Positions 1 to 6,369 are shown, counted from the first letter of the stretch. The stretch: DNA of 17,520 nucleotides from an uncultured Rhodospirillales bacterium (GCA_903904805.1 CAIVDX010000118.1:1-17520); one strand, 5' to 3'. Notes: generated from the letters alone by a model not told the origin. A program made the numbers and translations.

Positions 1-340
1 CAGCGGCGGAGATGCCGGTGGTGACGCCATCCTTCGCCTCAATCGAAACGGTGAAATTGGTCTGATGGCGGGTGCCGTTGGACTGGCTCATCAGCGGCAG
101 GCCGAGCTGCTCGACGCGCTGGCGGGTCATCGACAGGCAGATCAGGCCGCGGGCGTAGCGGGCCATGAAGTTGATCGCGTCCGGCGTGGCGAACTGGGCG
201 GGGATCACCAGATCGCCCTCATTCTCACGGTCTTCGTCATCGACGAGGATGAACATGCGCCCGGCGCGGGCCTCGGCGATCAGCTCCTCGGCGGAGCAGA
301 GATAGTCGGACAGGTTGGCGGTGGCGAACGGCTCGGTCAT
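1..340 (-). CDS. ribB: 3,4-dihydroxy-2-butanone-4-phosphate synthase, N-terminal part (runs off the left edge)
   Basis: RibB converts ribulose 5-phosphate to 3,4-dihydroxy-2-butanone 4-phosphate plus formate, which supplies the four-carbon unit of riboflavin in the cytoplasm. The visible 113 codons start at an ATG (338-340) and read MTEPFATANLSDY, followed by the family signature VDDEDRENEGDLV, whose acidic residues bind Mg2+ and substrate, and by a FMARYARGLICLSM stretch typical of the fold. Its ATG overlaps the TGA of ribE by four bases (ATGA), which suggests translational coupling. The C-terminus lies outside the window, so it cannot be seen whether this is a stand-alone RibB or a RibBA fusion with a GTP cyclohydrolase II domain, which is common in this class. 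The family assignment is secure; only the domain extent is open. Confidence 0.93.
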   Translation of the reverse strand, partial: MTEPFATANLSDYLCSAEELIAEARAGRMFILVDDEDRENEGDLVIPAQFATPDAINFMARYARGLICLSMTRQRVEQLGLPLMSQSNGTRHQTNFTVSIEAKDGVTTGISAA

Positions 341-936
341 TGGAACTCCGCGAGGCGGGCGACGTAACGCGCCAGCATGTCGATTTCGAGATTGACCGCA
401 TCGCCTGGCTTCATCTGGCCGAAGCCGGTGGCCGTGGCGGTGTGCGGGATGATGTTGACGCCGAATTCAGGGCCATCAACCTCATTGACGGTGAGCGACA
501 CGCCATCAATGGCGATGCTGCCCTTGGCCGCGATATAGCGCGCCAGCGTGTCGGGTGCACGGAAGCGCCAGCGCACGGATTCATTTTCCGGTGTGGCGGA
601 AATCACCGTGCCCACACCATCAACATGGCCGGAGACGATGTGCCCGCCCAGCTCGTCGCCGACCTTCAGCGCGCGCTCGAGATTGATCTGGGTGCCGACC
701 ACCCACGAGCCCATGGTGGTCTTGGACAGAGTTTCGGCCGAGGCCTGAACGCTGAACCAGTCCGGGCCGCGCTCGATCACCGTGAGACAGCAGCCGCTAT
801 GGGCGATCGAGGCGCCGAGCGCGATCTCGGCGGTGTCCGGCCAGGGGGCGCCGATGGTGAGCAGCATGTCGCGGCCCGCGCCCAAGGGGGTGATCGCGCG
901 GACCTCGCCGCGGCCGGTGATGATGCCGGTGAACAT
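337..936 (-). CDS. ribE: Riboflavin synthase, alpha subunit
   Basis: Riboflavin synthase dismutates two molecules of 6,7-dimethyl-8-ribityllumazine into riboflavin and a pyrimidinedione, the last step of the pathway. The 199-residue product has the normal family length and the hallmark N-terminus MFTGIITGRGEV, and consists of two homologous lumazine-binding barrels. The second begins near GGHIVSGHVDGVGTV, and GVSLTVNEV marks its core. The gene is sandwiched without spacing: its ATG overlaps the ribD stop (TAATG) and its TGA overlaps the ribB start (ATGA), so the three are almost certainly co-translated from one mRNA. In some naming schemes this gene is ribC. There is no FMN riboswitch immediately upstream, because the operon is led by nrdR. 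Confidence 0.96.
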   Translation of the reverse strand: MFTGIITGRGEVRAITPLGAGRDMLLTIGAPWPDTAEIALGASIAHSGCCLTVIERGPDWFSVQASAETLSKTTMGSWVVGTQINLERALKVGDELGGHIVSGHVDGVGTVISATPENESVRWRFRAPDTLARYIAAKGSIAIDGVSLTVNEVDGPEFGVNIIPHTATATGFGQMKPGDAVNLEIDMLARYVARLAEFQ

Positions 937-2036
937 TATGCGCTCTCCATCGCGGCGAACTCGCTCAGCATGTCGTCTCCAACGGGGCGTGTGGCGATGC
1001 GGCGGAAGCGCGGCATTGCGGCGAGGCTCTCGATACCGAATGCGGCGGCCGACGGCCAGCCGTCGCCGCCGATCACCGCGGGCGCGTGAAACCAGGCGAG
1101 GCGGTCAACGAGGCCGGCGCGCAGCAATGCCGCGGCGATCTGCGCGCCGCCCTCGACCAGCAGGCGGGTGATGCCGGCCGCGCCCAGCGCTGCAAGGCCG
1201 GCAGCCAGGTCCACTCCGGCCGCGGCGCTTTGGATTTCGATGGTCCGCACGCCTGTCTCCTTCAAATAGGCGCGGCGCGCGGGGTCGGCGCCGTCTCGAT
1301 GCAGGATCCAGGTGGGGTCGGTGGCTGCTGTGGCAACCAATTGGCAGCCGTGCGGGGTGCGCAGATGCGAATCGGCGATCACCCTGATGATCGGGGTGCG
1401 TTTGAAGCCCGCGATGCGGCAGGTCAGCGCGGGATCGTCGGCCAGCACGGTGCCGACGCCGACCAGCACGGCGTCTGACCGGCCACGCATGGCGTGGGCG
1501 GCGCGGCGTGCCTGGGGCCCGGTGATCCACTGGCTTTCGCCGGATCGCGTGGCGATGCGGCCATCAAGGGTGCTGGCGAGCTTGAGGGTGACCAGCGGCC
1601 GGCCACGCAATGTGCGGCTGGCGAAACCGGCCAGCAGCTCATGGGCTTCGTCGGCGAGCACGGCCTCGACCACCTCGATCCCGGCGGCGCGCAGGCGGGC
1701 GGCGCCGCCGCCATTCACCCGCGCGTCGGGGTCGGACGCGCCAATCACCACGCGGGCGATGCCGGCCGAAATCAGCGCGTCGGTGCAGGGTGGGGTGGCG
1801 CCCCAGTGGCAGCAGGGTTCGAGCGTCACATAGGCGGTGGCACCGTGCGCGGCATCTCCGGCCTGCGCAAGCGCTTGTACCTCGGCGTGTGGGCGGCCGC
1901 CGGCGGCGGTGGTGCCGCGGCCGACCACATGGCCGTCGCGCACCAGCACGCACCCCACCGAGGGGTTCGGCCAGGTGTCGCCCAGACCGCGGCGGGCCAT
2001 GGCGAGCGCGGCGCGCATGTGAGCGAGATCAGTCAT
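936..2036 (-). CDS. ribD: Bifunctional riboflavin deaminase-reductase
   Basis: RibD deaminates the 2,5-diamino-6-ribosylamino-pyrimidinone phosphate product of GTP cyclohydrolase II and then reduces its ribosyl side chain with NADPH. The 366-residue protein shows both domains. Residues about 1-140 form a zinc cytidine-deaminase-like fold with HAE (His50, Glu52) and PCCHWGATPPC (Cys75, Cys84) as zinc and catalytic ligands. Residues about 145-360 form a DHFR-like reductase with LKLASTLDGRIA, VGVGTVLADDPALT and LLVEGGAQIAAALL. Length is typical. The ATG at 2034-2036 lies 66 bp downstream of nrdR with no visible terminator between them, so nrdR and the rib genes are probably one transcript. The start is supported by the conserved MTDLAHMRAALAMARRGLG opening. 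Confidence 0.96.
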   Translation of the reverse strand: MTDLAHMRAALAMARRGLGDTWPNPSVGCVLVRDGHVVGRGTTAAGGRPHAEVQALAQAGDAAHGATAYVTLEPCCHWGATPPCTDALISAGIARVVIGASDPDARVNGGGAARLRAAGIEVVEAVLADEAHELLAGFASRTLRGRPLVTLKLASTLDGRIATRSGESQWITGPQARRAAHAMRGRSDAVLVGVGTVLADDPALTCRIAGFKRTPIIRVIADSHLRTPHGCQLVATAATDPTWILHRDGADPARRAYLKETGVRTIEIQSAAAGVDLAAGLAALGAAGITRLLVEGGAQIAAALLRAGLVDRLAWFHAPAVIGGDGWPSAAAFGIESLAAMPRFRRIATRPVGDDMLSEFAAMESA

Positions 2037-2102
2037 GACGGTCAGATGGTGGCCCGGTGTGCTAGGATAAAGTGCGTGCCTAACAGCCTTGCCCTGCGAC
2101 GC

Positions 2103-2561
2103 CTAGGGTTTGGGGACCTCTAGAGACCCCAGGAAATCCTCGAAATCTCGGGCCTCGCGGAAATCCCGGTAGACGCTGGCGAAGCGGACATAGGCGACGG
2201 CGTCGACGCCTTTGAGCGCGGCCATCACATTTTCGCCGATGCGGGTTGTGGAGATGTCACTGTCGCCGCTGCCTTCGAGGTCGCGGACGATGGTGTTGAC
2301 GATGCGTTCGATGCGTTCCTCCTGCACCGGGCGCTTGCGCAGCGCGATGCGGATGGAACGGGCGAGCTTGTCGCGATCGAAGGGCACGCGGCGGCCGTCC
2401 GTCTTCACCACGGTGAGTTCGCGCAGCTGCACCCGTTCAACGGTGGTGAAGCGCTGGCCGCAATGCGGGCAAAAACGACGACGCCGAATGGCCGACCCAT
2501 CCTCGCTGGGCCGGCTGTCCTTCACCGCAGTATCTTCATGTCCACAGAATGGGCAATGCAT
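2103..2561 (-). CDS. nrdR: Transcriptional repressor NrdR
   Basis: NrdR is a nucleotide-sensing repressor that binds NrdR boxes in front of ribonucleotide reductase genes. The 152-residue protein has the normal length and both parts of the family: an N-terminal zinc ribbon (MHCPFCGHED with Cys3/Cys6 and CPHC with Cys31/Cys34) and an ATP-cone domain from about residue 49 to 139 (VVKTDGRRVPFDRDKLARSI and the YVRFASVYRDF end). A GGAAG ribosome site lies about nine bases before the ATG. nrdR next to ribD is a very common bacterial arrangement; glyA, which often precedes nrdR, is replaced here by an intergenic repeat and panB. I see no NrdR-box pair in front of the gene, so autoregulation is not supported by this window. 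Confidence 0.96.
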   Translation of the reverse strand: MHCPFCGHEDTAVKDSRPSEDGSAIRRRRFCPHCGQRFTTVERVQLRELTVVKTDGRRVPFDRDKLARSIRIALRKRPVQEERIERIVNTIVRDLEGSGDSDISTTRIGENVMAALKGVDAVAYVRFASVYRDFREARDFEDFLGSLEVPKP

Positions 2562-2579
2562 CAGGTTGGGCTTCCAAGT

Positions 2580-2596
2580 GCGCGGTGTCTCCGCGC
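2580..2596 (-). promoter_or_regulatory. Leader hairpin upstream of nrdR
   Basis: Perfect 6-bp inverted repeat GCGCGG-TGTCT-CCGCGC between the dispersed T-rich element and the nrdR start, ending 18 bases before the ATG. It would form a short stable hairpin in the nrdR leader RNA. Whether it has any function is unknown; GC-rich DNA yields such repeats often. Confidence 0.25.
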
Positions 2597-2610
2597 CGGG
2601 AACAGGCTAG

Positions 2611-2645
2611 CAGAAGTTTTTTGGTTCTTTTTTTCAAAAAAGACC
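2611..2645 (+). repeat. Dispersed T-rich/A-rich intergenic element, copy 1
   Basis: A 35-bp element lying seven bases past the panB stop. It begins CAGAAGTTTTTTGG, continues with a TTC(T)7 run and ends CAAAAAAGACC, so it can fold back (TTGGT...ACCAA around a T-run/A-run stem). It matches the copy at 10691 nearly base for base over the first 13 positions and resembles the copies at 5115 (inverted) and 13030. On the panB strand it reads GGTC, T-run, GAAAAAAAG, AACC, A-run. It probably serves as a transcription terminator or RNA 3'-end stabiliser for panB; the repeat itself is seen directly and the function is inference. Confidence 0.65.
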
Positions 2646-2654
2646 AATTCTTCC

Positions 2655-3494
2655 TCAAGCCTTGCTTTTGTCCTGCGGGTAGATCTCGGCCTCGCCCGGA
2701 AAGCGCCGATTGGTCACATCATCCGCAAATGCCGCGGCCGCCTCGGCGAGGGTGGCGCCCAACTGCGCGTAGGAACGGACAAAGCGCGGCACACGGTCGC
2801 CGGTGAGCCCCACCATGTCGTCGGTGACGAGCACCTGGCCGTCGCAGGCGACGGAGGCGCCGATGCCGATGGTGGGGACGGCAACCTGCTCGGTGATCCG
2901 GCGAGCGAGCGGCTCGACCACGCCCTCGATCACCATGGAGAACGCACCGGCCTCGGCGATGGCGATGGCGTCGCGCAAGATCGTCTCGGCCTCAGCCGGG
3001 TCGCGCCCGCGGGCCGAATAGCCGCCCTGGGCGTTCACAGACTGCGGCAACAGGCCGATATGGCCCATGACCGGGATGCCGCGTTCGGTGAGGAAGCGGA
3101 CGGTCTCGGCCATCGCCACGCCGCCCTCGAGCTTCACCGCGGCAACGCCGGCCTCGGCCATCAGGCGCGCGGCGGCGGCGAAGGCCTGTTCGGGGCTTTG
3201 CTGGTAGGCGCCGAAGGGCAGGTCGGCCACAACGCAGGCGCGGGCCGAGCCGCGCACCACGGCCGCACTGTGGGCGATCATCATCTCGAGCGTGACGCCG
3301 AGCGTGCTGGGCAGACCGTAGATCACCATGCCCAGGCTGTCGCCGACCAGCAGAACGTCCACAACCGGGTCGAGCAGGCGGGCGGTGGGGGCGGTGTAGG
3401 CGGTGAGACAGACGATCGGGGCGAGGTTCTTCCGCGCGCGCAGCTGCGGCACGCTGATGCGCTTGATCTGTTTGGGGACCATGTAGCTGGTCAT
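2655..3494 (-). CDS. panB: 3-methyl-2-oxobutanoate hydroxymethyltransferase
   Basis: PanB transfers a hydroxymethyl group from 5,10-methylene-THF to alpha-ketoisovalerate, giving ketopantoate, the first committed step of pantothenate and CoA synthesis. The 279-residue TIM-barrel protein shows LLVGDSLGMVIYG (metal-binding Asp), VVADLPFGAY (second Asp), AAVKLEGG (Lys/Glu), GHIGLLPQSVN, the catalytic Glu in SMVIEGVVEPLA, and PTIGIGAS. An open frame continues upstream to 3581, but the start chosen here (3492-3494) has GGAGG seven bases ahead of it and gives MTSYMVPKQIKRI, the expected beginning. panC is not adjacent in this window. The gene is probably monocistronic, with the dispersed element just after its stop. 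It is divergent from the OmpA-family gene, sharing a 222-bp spacer. Confidence 0.95.
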   Translation of the reverse strand: MTSYMVPKQIKRISVPQLRARKNLAPIVCLTAYTAPTARLLDPVVDVLLVGDSLGMVIYGLPSTLGVTLEMMIAHSAAVVRGSARACVVADLPFGAYQQSPEQAFAAAARLMAEAGVAAVKLEGGVAMAETVRFLTERGIPVMGHIGLLPQSVNAQGGYSARGRDPAEAETILRDAIAIAEAGAFSMVIEGVVEPLARRITEQVAVPTIGIGASVACDGQVLVTDDMVGLTGDRVPRFVRSYAQLGATLAEAAAAFADDVTNRRFPGEAEIYPQDKSKA

Positions 3495-3501
3495 CGGTGG
3501 G

Positions 3502-3506
3502 CCTCC
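3502..3506 (-). promoter_or_regulatory. Ribosome binding site deciding the panB start
   Basis: GGAGG on the minus strand, seven bases before the ATG at 3494. No comparable site precedes the upstream in-frame ATGs (for example at 3581), so it settles the start of panB. Confidence 0.7.
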
Positions 3507-3616
3507 ATTTCTCCTCGCGCGCCGCCATCCGCGGCTGCGTGACACTCTGGAGAACATCGTGTCGCGCCATGTCTGCCCCAAGGGGGGCGACTTGGAAAGC
3601 GCGCGGCGGTGCGGCA

Positions 3617-3673
3617 GAACGTTCCGGTGGGCTCACGCAGGCGTGACCCGTGCGCGGTGCACACCAGCTGGTG
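3617..3673. promoter_or_regulatory. Cluster of three palindromes in the panB / OmpA-protein divergent spacer
   Basis: Three perfect dyads occur in 57 bp: GAACGTTC (3617-3624), TCACGC-AG-GCGTGA (3633-3646) and CACCAGCTGGTG (3662-3673). They lie between the divergent starts of panB (3494) and the OmpA-family gene (3717), where operators would be expected. The dyads are seen directly. No regulator is identified, and I could not recognise clear -35/-10 hexamers for either gene. Confidence 0.35.
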
Positions 3674-3716
3674 GCGCGGCGCGGCGACAAGGCTTTGATG
3701 GCAGGAGACAGCATCC

Positions 3717-5048
3717 ATGTTCGATTCATTGATCGCGCGCATCGCCGCGGCGTCCAATCTCACGCCGCCGACCGCGCGCGCGATTTTGGCCGAGGTGATC
3801 GCGCGCATCCACGCCGATCCGGCCGGGCTAGCGGGCCTGCTCGGTCGGCTGCAGTCGGCGGGCGCGCCAGCGGCTGGGCTGTTGGCCAACGCTGCCCCGG
3901 ATGCGTTGCCGGCCGGCTCGGTCGGGCGCGCGTTGGGAACGGCGTCGGTGGCGGCGATCGCGGCGAAGCTGCATCTTTCAGCCGAGGCGGTTGAGCACGC
4001 CCTGGCGACCGCGCTGCCCGGCCTGATCGGTGTGATCTCGCCGGATGGTGCGCTGCCGGCGGTGCTGCCGCCGCAGGCGCTGGCCTTCCTGCCGCACGAG
4101 ACGCCGTATGCCGTTGCGCACCATGAGGGGCATGACGACGGTCAAGGCCACGGCCATGCGGAGCGCGTGCTGGCGCAGCAGGATTTCGCGATTCCGGCGA
4201 TACTGGCCACGCTGGCGTTGTTTCTCGGGCTGATCTTTTTGGGCGGACGCACGCCGCAGGCACCGACCCCGCAGGCCTCGGTCAGCGCGGCGATCAACTC
4301 TGTGCTCCCGCGGCTCTCGCTCAAGGCGATCGGCGACACGATCTCCATCTCCGGTGTGCTGCCCGACGCCGCCACGCGCGATCGGGTGATGGCCGCCTTG
4401 GCGTCGGTGTTCGGCGCGAACCATGTGCGCGGGGCGATCGGTATCGATCCGCATGCCGCCCGGCCCGCCTGGCTCGATACGCTGCCGGCGGCGCTGGCCG
4501 CGCTGCATGTTCCGGGGATCGACGCGACGTTCGAGGGGGCGAAGCTGACGCTCGCCGGCTGGGCCGCCGGGGTGGACCGCGCCAAGCTGCTCGCGGCGCT
4601 GCGCGGGTTGTTCGGCACCGATGGCGTGGTGCTGCCGAGCTACGATCCCGACCGTGTGCTGGGCGCGCTGAAAGCGCTCAAGCCCGGCTTCAGCAGTGCC
4701 GATCTGGCGCGGACGCTGGTGCTGATGCGCATCGAGTTCGCCACCGCCGACGCAACCGTGCCGCCGGACAATGTCGCCGTGCTTCAGGGAGCCGCCGCGC
4801 TGATGCGGCAGCTGCCCGCCGGTACGCATATCGAGATCGCCGGCTATACCGACAACACCGGCGATGCCGCGTTGAACCAGACGCTGTCGCAGGCGCGCGC
4901 GACCGCGGTGCTGACAGTGTTGGTATCGGCCGGCGTCGATCCGGCGATGCTGACCGCGGTGGGGCACGGCGATGCCGATCCACGTGCCAGCAACGACACC
5001 GAGGAGGGGCGGGCACAGAATCGGCGGATTGAATATCTGGTGAAGTAG
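3717..5048 (+). CDS. YidB-like / membrane anchor / BON / OmpA-domain envelope protein
   Basis: Predicted inner-membrane protein whose C-terminus grips peptidoglycan. The 443 residues divide as follows: about 1-115 a YidB/DUF937-like helical domain, ending in the family-like ALPGLIGVISPDGALP; 127-147 a His-rich linker (His127, 135, 136, 139, 145, 147); 158-176 one hydrophobic helix; about 196-305 two BON-like repeats (ISISGVLPDAATRDRVMAAL and KLTLAGWAAGVDRAKLLAAL); about 335-443 an OmpA-like domain with Asp379 in GYTDNTGD and Arg394 in LSQARATAV, the two residues that bind diaminopimelate in this family. There is no cleavable signal peptide, so the helix should act as an anchor with the YidB-like part in the cytoplasm (inference). 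AGGAG lies about ten bases before the ATG. The helix-BON-OmpA portion recalls mycobacterial ArfA/OmpATb. Its physiological role is unknown. Confidence 0.88.
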   Translation: MFDSLIARIAAASNLTPPTARAILAEVIARIHADPAGLAGLLGRLQSAGAPAAGLLANAAPDALPAGSVGRALGTASVAAIAAKLHLSAEAVEHALATALPGLIGVISPDGALPAVLPPQALAFLPHETPYAVAHHEGHDDGQGHGHAERVLAQQDFAIPAILATLALFLGLIFLGGRTPQAPTPQASVSAAINSVLPRLSLKAIGDTISISGVLPDAATRDRVMAALASVFGANHVRGAIGIDPHAARPAWLDTLPAALAALHVPGIDATFEGAKLTLAGWAAGVDRAKLLAALRGLFGTDGVVLPSYDPDRVLGALKALKPGFSSADLARTLVLMRIEFATADATVPPDNVAVLQGAAALMRQLPAGTHIEIAGYTDNTGDAALNQTLSQARATAVLTVLVSAGVDPAMLTAVGHGDADPRASNDTEEGRAQNRRIEYLVK

Positions 5049-5054
5049 GCTTGC

Positions 5055-5098
5055 GTCCCCGCGGGGGCGGCCCCGGCGGGGGCCTCTTCGGCGGGGAC
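5055..5098 (+). terminator. Strong GC hairpin after the OmpA-family gene
   Basis: Starts six bases past the stop codon. The outer arms GTCCCCGC (5055-5062) and GCGGGGAC (5091-5098) are perfect complements, and an inner GGCCCC (5069-5074) / GGGGCC (5079-5084) pair adds a second stem. No T-run follows, so this is either a Rho-assisted terminator or an mRNA 3'-end protector, perhaps together with the element at 5115. Confidence 0.5.
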
Positions 5099-5114
5099 AG
5101 ACCCAAGCGAGACT

Positions 5115-5150
5115 GTTCCTTCTTGAAAGAAAGAACCAAAGAACTTTTGG
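5115..5150 (-). repeat. Dispersed T-rich/A-rich intergenic element, copy 2 (inverted)
   Basis: On the minus strand it begins CCAAAAGTTCTTTGGTTC, followed by TTTCTTTCAAGAAGGAAC, which aligns with the other three copies. It follows the OmpA-family gene on the plus strand, so its polarity relative to that gene is the same as for copies 1, 3 and 4 relative to panB, yajC and the substrate-binding protein gene. It also lies downstream of tRNA-Pro on the other strand and could serve both. Confidence 0.55.
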
Positions 5151-5155
5151 AAATT

Positions 5156-5173
5156 GGCGTCAGCAGGGACGCC
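5156..5173 (-). terminator. Hairpin downstream of tRNA-Pro
   Basis: GGCGTC (5156-5161) and GACGCC (5168-5173) form a perfect 6-bp stem with a 6-base loop, 15 bases past the CCA end of the tRNA. On the tRNA strand the stem is followed by AATTTCC, a short and imperfect T-stretch. It is a plausible weak intrinsic terminator for the tRNA transcript. Confidence 0.4.
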
Positions 5174-5188
5174 GACTGTTGGGGAAGA

Positions 5189-5265
5189 TGGTCGGAGCGG
5201 CGGGATTCGAACCCACGACCCCCAGTCCCCCAGACTGATGCGCTACCAGACTGCGCTACGCTCCG
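5189..5265 (-). tRNA. tRNA-Pro (anticodon GGG)
   Basis: The 77-base cloverleaf ends in an encoded CCA (5189-5191). The acceptor stem is CGGAGCG (5' end at 5265) paired with CGCTCCG, followed by discriminator A. The T-arm contains GGTTCGAATCC. The anticodon stem TCAGT/ACTGG closes the loop CTGGGGG, which places GGG at 34-36 (5229-5231), reading the CCC and CCU proline codons. A tRNA-Pro next to the ihfA/merR-like pair is a frequent alphaproteobacterial arrangement. Confidence 0.96.
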
Positions 5266-5276
5266 ACCGTGGGCGC

Positions 5277-5305
5277 GATGTAGCAGCGTGCGCCCCGGTC
5301 GGCAA
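5277..5305 (-). promoter_or_regulatory. Putative sigma-70 type promoter of tRNA-Pro
   Basis: On the minus strand TTGCCG (5300-5305) and TACATC (5277-5282) are separated by exactly 17 bases, and the -10 element ends 11 bases before the mature tRNA 5' end, which would leave a leader of only a few bases. The match to TTGACA/TATAAT is partial, but position and spacing are those expected of a tRNA promoter. Confidence 0.45.
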
Positions 5306-5347
5306 TCGCGGTACCGGCGATTCCCGCAGTGTCGTCCACAGAGCGGT

Positions 5348-5893
5348 TCAGCCGATCAATGCGCGCAGCTGCTCCAACTCGGTCAGAACGCCGCTGAGGG
5401 TGGCACGGAGCGCGCGGGTGGCGTCGGGATCGGGTTCGGCGAGCAGGCCGGGCATCAATGGCTGTGCCGGCATCTCGATGGCGGCGCGGCGTTCAGCCTC
5501 GGCGGCGAGGCGCTCGGAGTCGCTGGCCGGCGGGATGTCGTCCGCCAGACGTCCGCCGCCCTCGCGCAGCAGGCGTTGCACGCCTTTGATCGTGTAGCCC
5601 TGGACATAGAGCAGGCTGGCGATGCGGCGCAGCAGGGCGATGTCATCCGGGCGGTAATAGCGGCGGCCACCGCCACGCTTGAGCGGATGGACCTGCGGGA
5701 AGCGGGTTTCCCAGAAACGCAGCACATGCTGCGGCACGTGAAGTTCGTCGGCCACCTCACTGATTGTGCGAAATGCGCCAGGTGCCTTGCGGGTGCGTGC
5801 GCGACCGCCAACCGGCTCGGCCGGATCGTCGACCGGCGCAGATATGTCGGTCAGCAGGCCTAGGGGGAAGGCCTCAGAGCCTGATCTGGTCAA
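5348..5893 (-). CDS. MerR-family transcriptional regulator
   Basis: The 181-residue protein carries a MerR winged helix-turn-helix at about residues 41-111: FRTISEVADELHVPQHVLRFWE, KRGGGRRYYRPDDIALLRRI and a QGYTIKGVQRLL helix. The C-terminus is Ala/Glu-rich and ends VLTELEQLRALIG, likely a short dimerisation helix; there is no recognisable ligand or metal-binding domain. The start is a TTG (5891-5893) that overlaps the ihfA TGA (TTGA), with only a weak purine-rich stretch upstream, so the true start could be another rare codon before residue 41. It is co-transcribed with ihfA. This ihfA-merR pairing is conserved in alphaproteobacteria but its regulon is, to my knowledge, poorly defined. Confidence 0.88.
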   Translation of the reverse strand: MTRSGSEAFPLGLLTDISAPVDDPAEPVGGRARTRKAPGAFRTISEVADELHVPQHVLRFWETRFPQVHPLKRGGGRRYYRPDDIALLRRIASLLYVQGYTIKGVQRLLREGGGRLADDIPPASDSERLAAEAERRAAIEMPAQPLMPGLLAEPDPDATRALRATLSGVLTELEQLRALIG

Positions 5894-6207
5894 TCATCAT
5901 TCTCATCATCGGCCGGCGGGGTGAGTCCGTTGACCTCGGCCTTGAGCACCTGGCTCGGGCGGAACACCAGCACGCGGCGGGGCAGGATGGGCACCTCGAC
6001 ACCTGTTTTGGGATTCCGGCCGATCCGTTGCCCTTTCTGGCGTACAGAGAAGGTGCCGAAGCCACTGATTTTCACGGATTCACCGGCTTCGAGGGCGGCG
6101 GCAATCCGTTCCAGCATGGTTTCGAGCAGCTCGGCGGATTCGTTGCGCGAGAGCCCGACCTCGGCATAGATCGTCTCAGCCAAATATGCGCGGGTGACCG
6201 TGTTCAT
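5890..6207 (-). CDS. ihfA: Integration host factor, alpha subunit
   Basis: IHF-alpha pairs with IHF-beta to bend DNA sharply at specific sites, assisting transcription, replication and recombination. The 105-residue product starts MNTVTRAYLAETIYAEVGLS and shows the HU/IHF core KISGFGTFSVRQKGQRIGRN followed by PKTGVEVPI, with the minor-groove-intercalating proline in the GRNPKTG arm, and ends with an acidic tail. The frame is open upstream to 6357, but residues before the chosen ATG do not resemble the family, so the extension is rejected. No strong ribosome site precedes the ATG. Sequence similarity distinguishes IHF-alpha from HU mainly by context: fabH upstream and a merR-like gene downstream. 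A 31-bp dyad lies 38 bases upstream of the start. Confidence 0.94.
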   Translation of the reverse strand: MNTVTRAYLAETIYAEVGLSRNESAELLETMLERIAAALEAGESVKISGFGTFSVRQKGQRIGRNPKTGVEVPILPRRVLVFRPSQVLKAEVNGLTPPADDENDD

Positions 6208-6245
6208 GCGCGGCACGCTAGGCAGCCCCGCGAACGGCGTCAACG

Positions 6246-6276
6246 GAAGATACGATGACCTAAACATTGTATCTTC
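6246..6276. promoter_or_regulatory. Operator-like 31-bp dyad upstream of ihfA
   Basis: Arms GAAGATACGATG (6246-6257) and CATTGTATCTTC (6265-6276) are complementary at 11 of 12 positions around the loop ACCTAAA. On the ihfA strand the upstream arm contains TACAAT, a good -10 match, at 6266-6271, so the dyad would overlap the promoter; no convincing -35 was found. It is conspicuously AT-rich for this genome. It could be an operator or, if transcribed, an RNA hairpin. Confidence 0.5.
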
Positions 6277-6283
6277 ATGGCTT

Positions 6284-6309
6284 TGCCGGGAAATTGTGAA
6301 ATTCCGGCA
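6284..6309. promoter_or_regulatory. Inverted repeat enclosing a GAAATT direct repeat, ihfA promoter region
   Basis: TGCCGG (6284-6289) and CCGGCA (6304-6309) flank GAAATT-GT-GAAATT (6290-6303). It sits just upstream of the ihfA dyad and about 60 bases past the fabH stop. This may be a second protein-binding site or a weak fabH terminator; function unknown. Confidence 0.3.
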
Positions 6310-6369
6310 CAAACTGGCGGCGCTCAGGGGTCGTTGCGGGAGCGGCGGGCTGCCCACGCCGCACGCTGG

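Noticed and set aside
2037..2102. Possible FMN riboswitch in front of ribD
   Set aside because: The nrdR-ribD gap is only 66 bases, far too short for the RFN element, and none of its conserved segments is visible.
2463..3542. 359-codon open frame on the plus strand
   Set aside because: Antisense to panB and nrdR start; the translation (His/Gly/Asp-rich) matches no protein pattern and crosses the T-rich intergenic element.
3978..4967. 329-codon open frame on the minus strand
   Set aside because: Antisense to the OmpA-family gene, whose domains are clearly on the plus strand.
5221..5240. Alternative reading of the tRNA anticodon as TGG
   Set aside because: Keeping a 5-bp stem TCAGT/ACTGG and a 7-base loop with T33 puts GGG at positions 34-36; TGG would need the loop shifted by one base and lose the invariant T33.
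6208..6357. 50-residue N-terminal extension of IHF-alpha
   Set aside because: The extension runs through the AT-rich dyad and promoter-like DNA and does not resemble the HU/IHF family; normal proteins begin near the chosen ATG.
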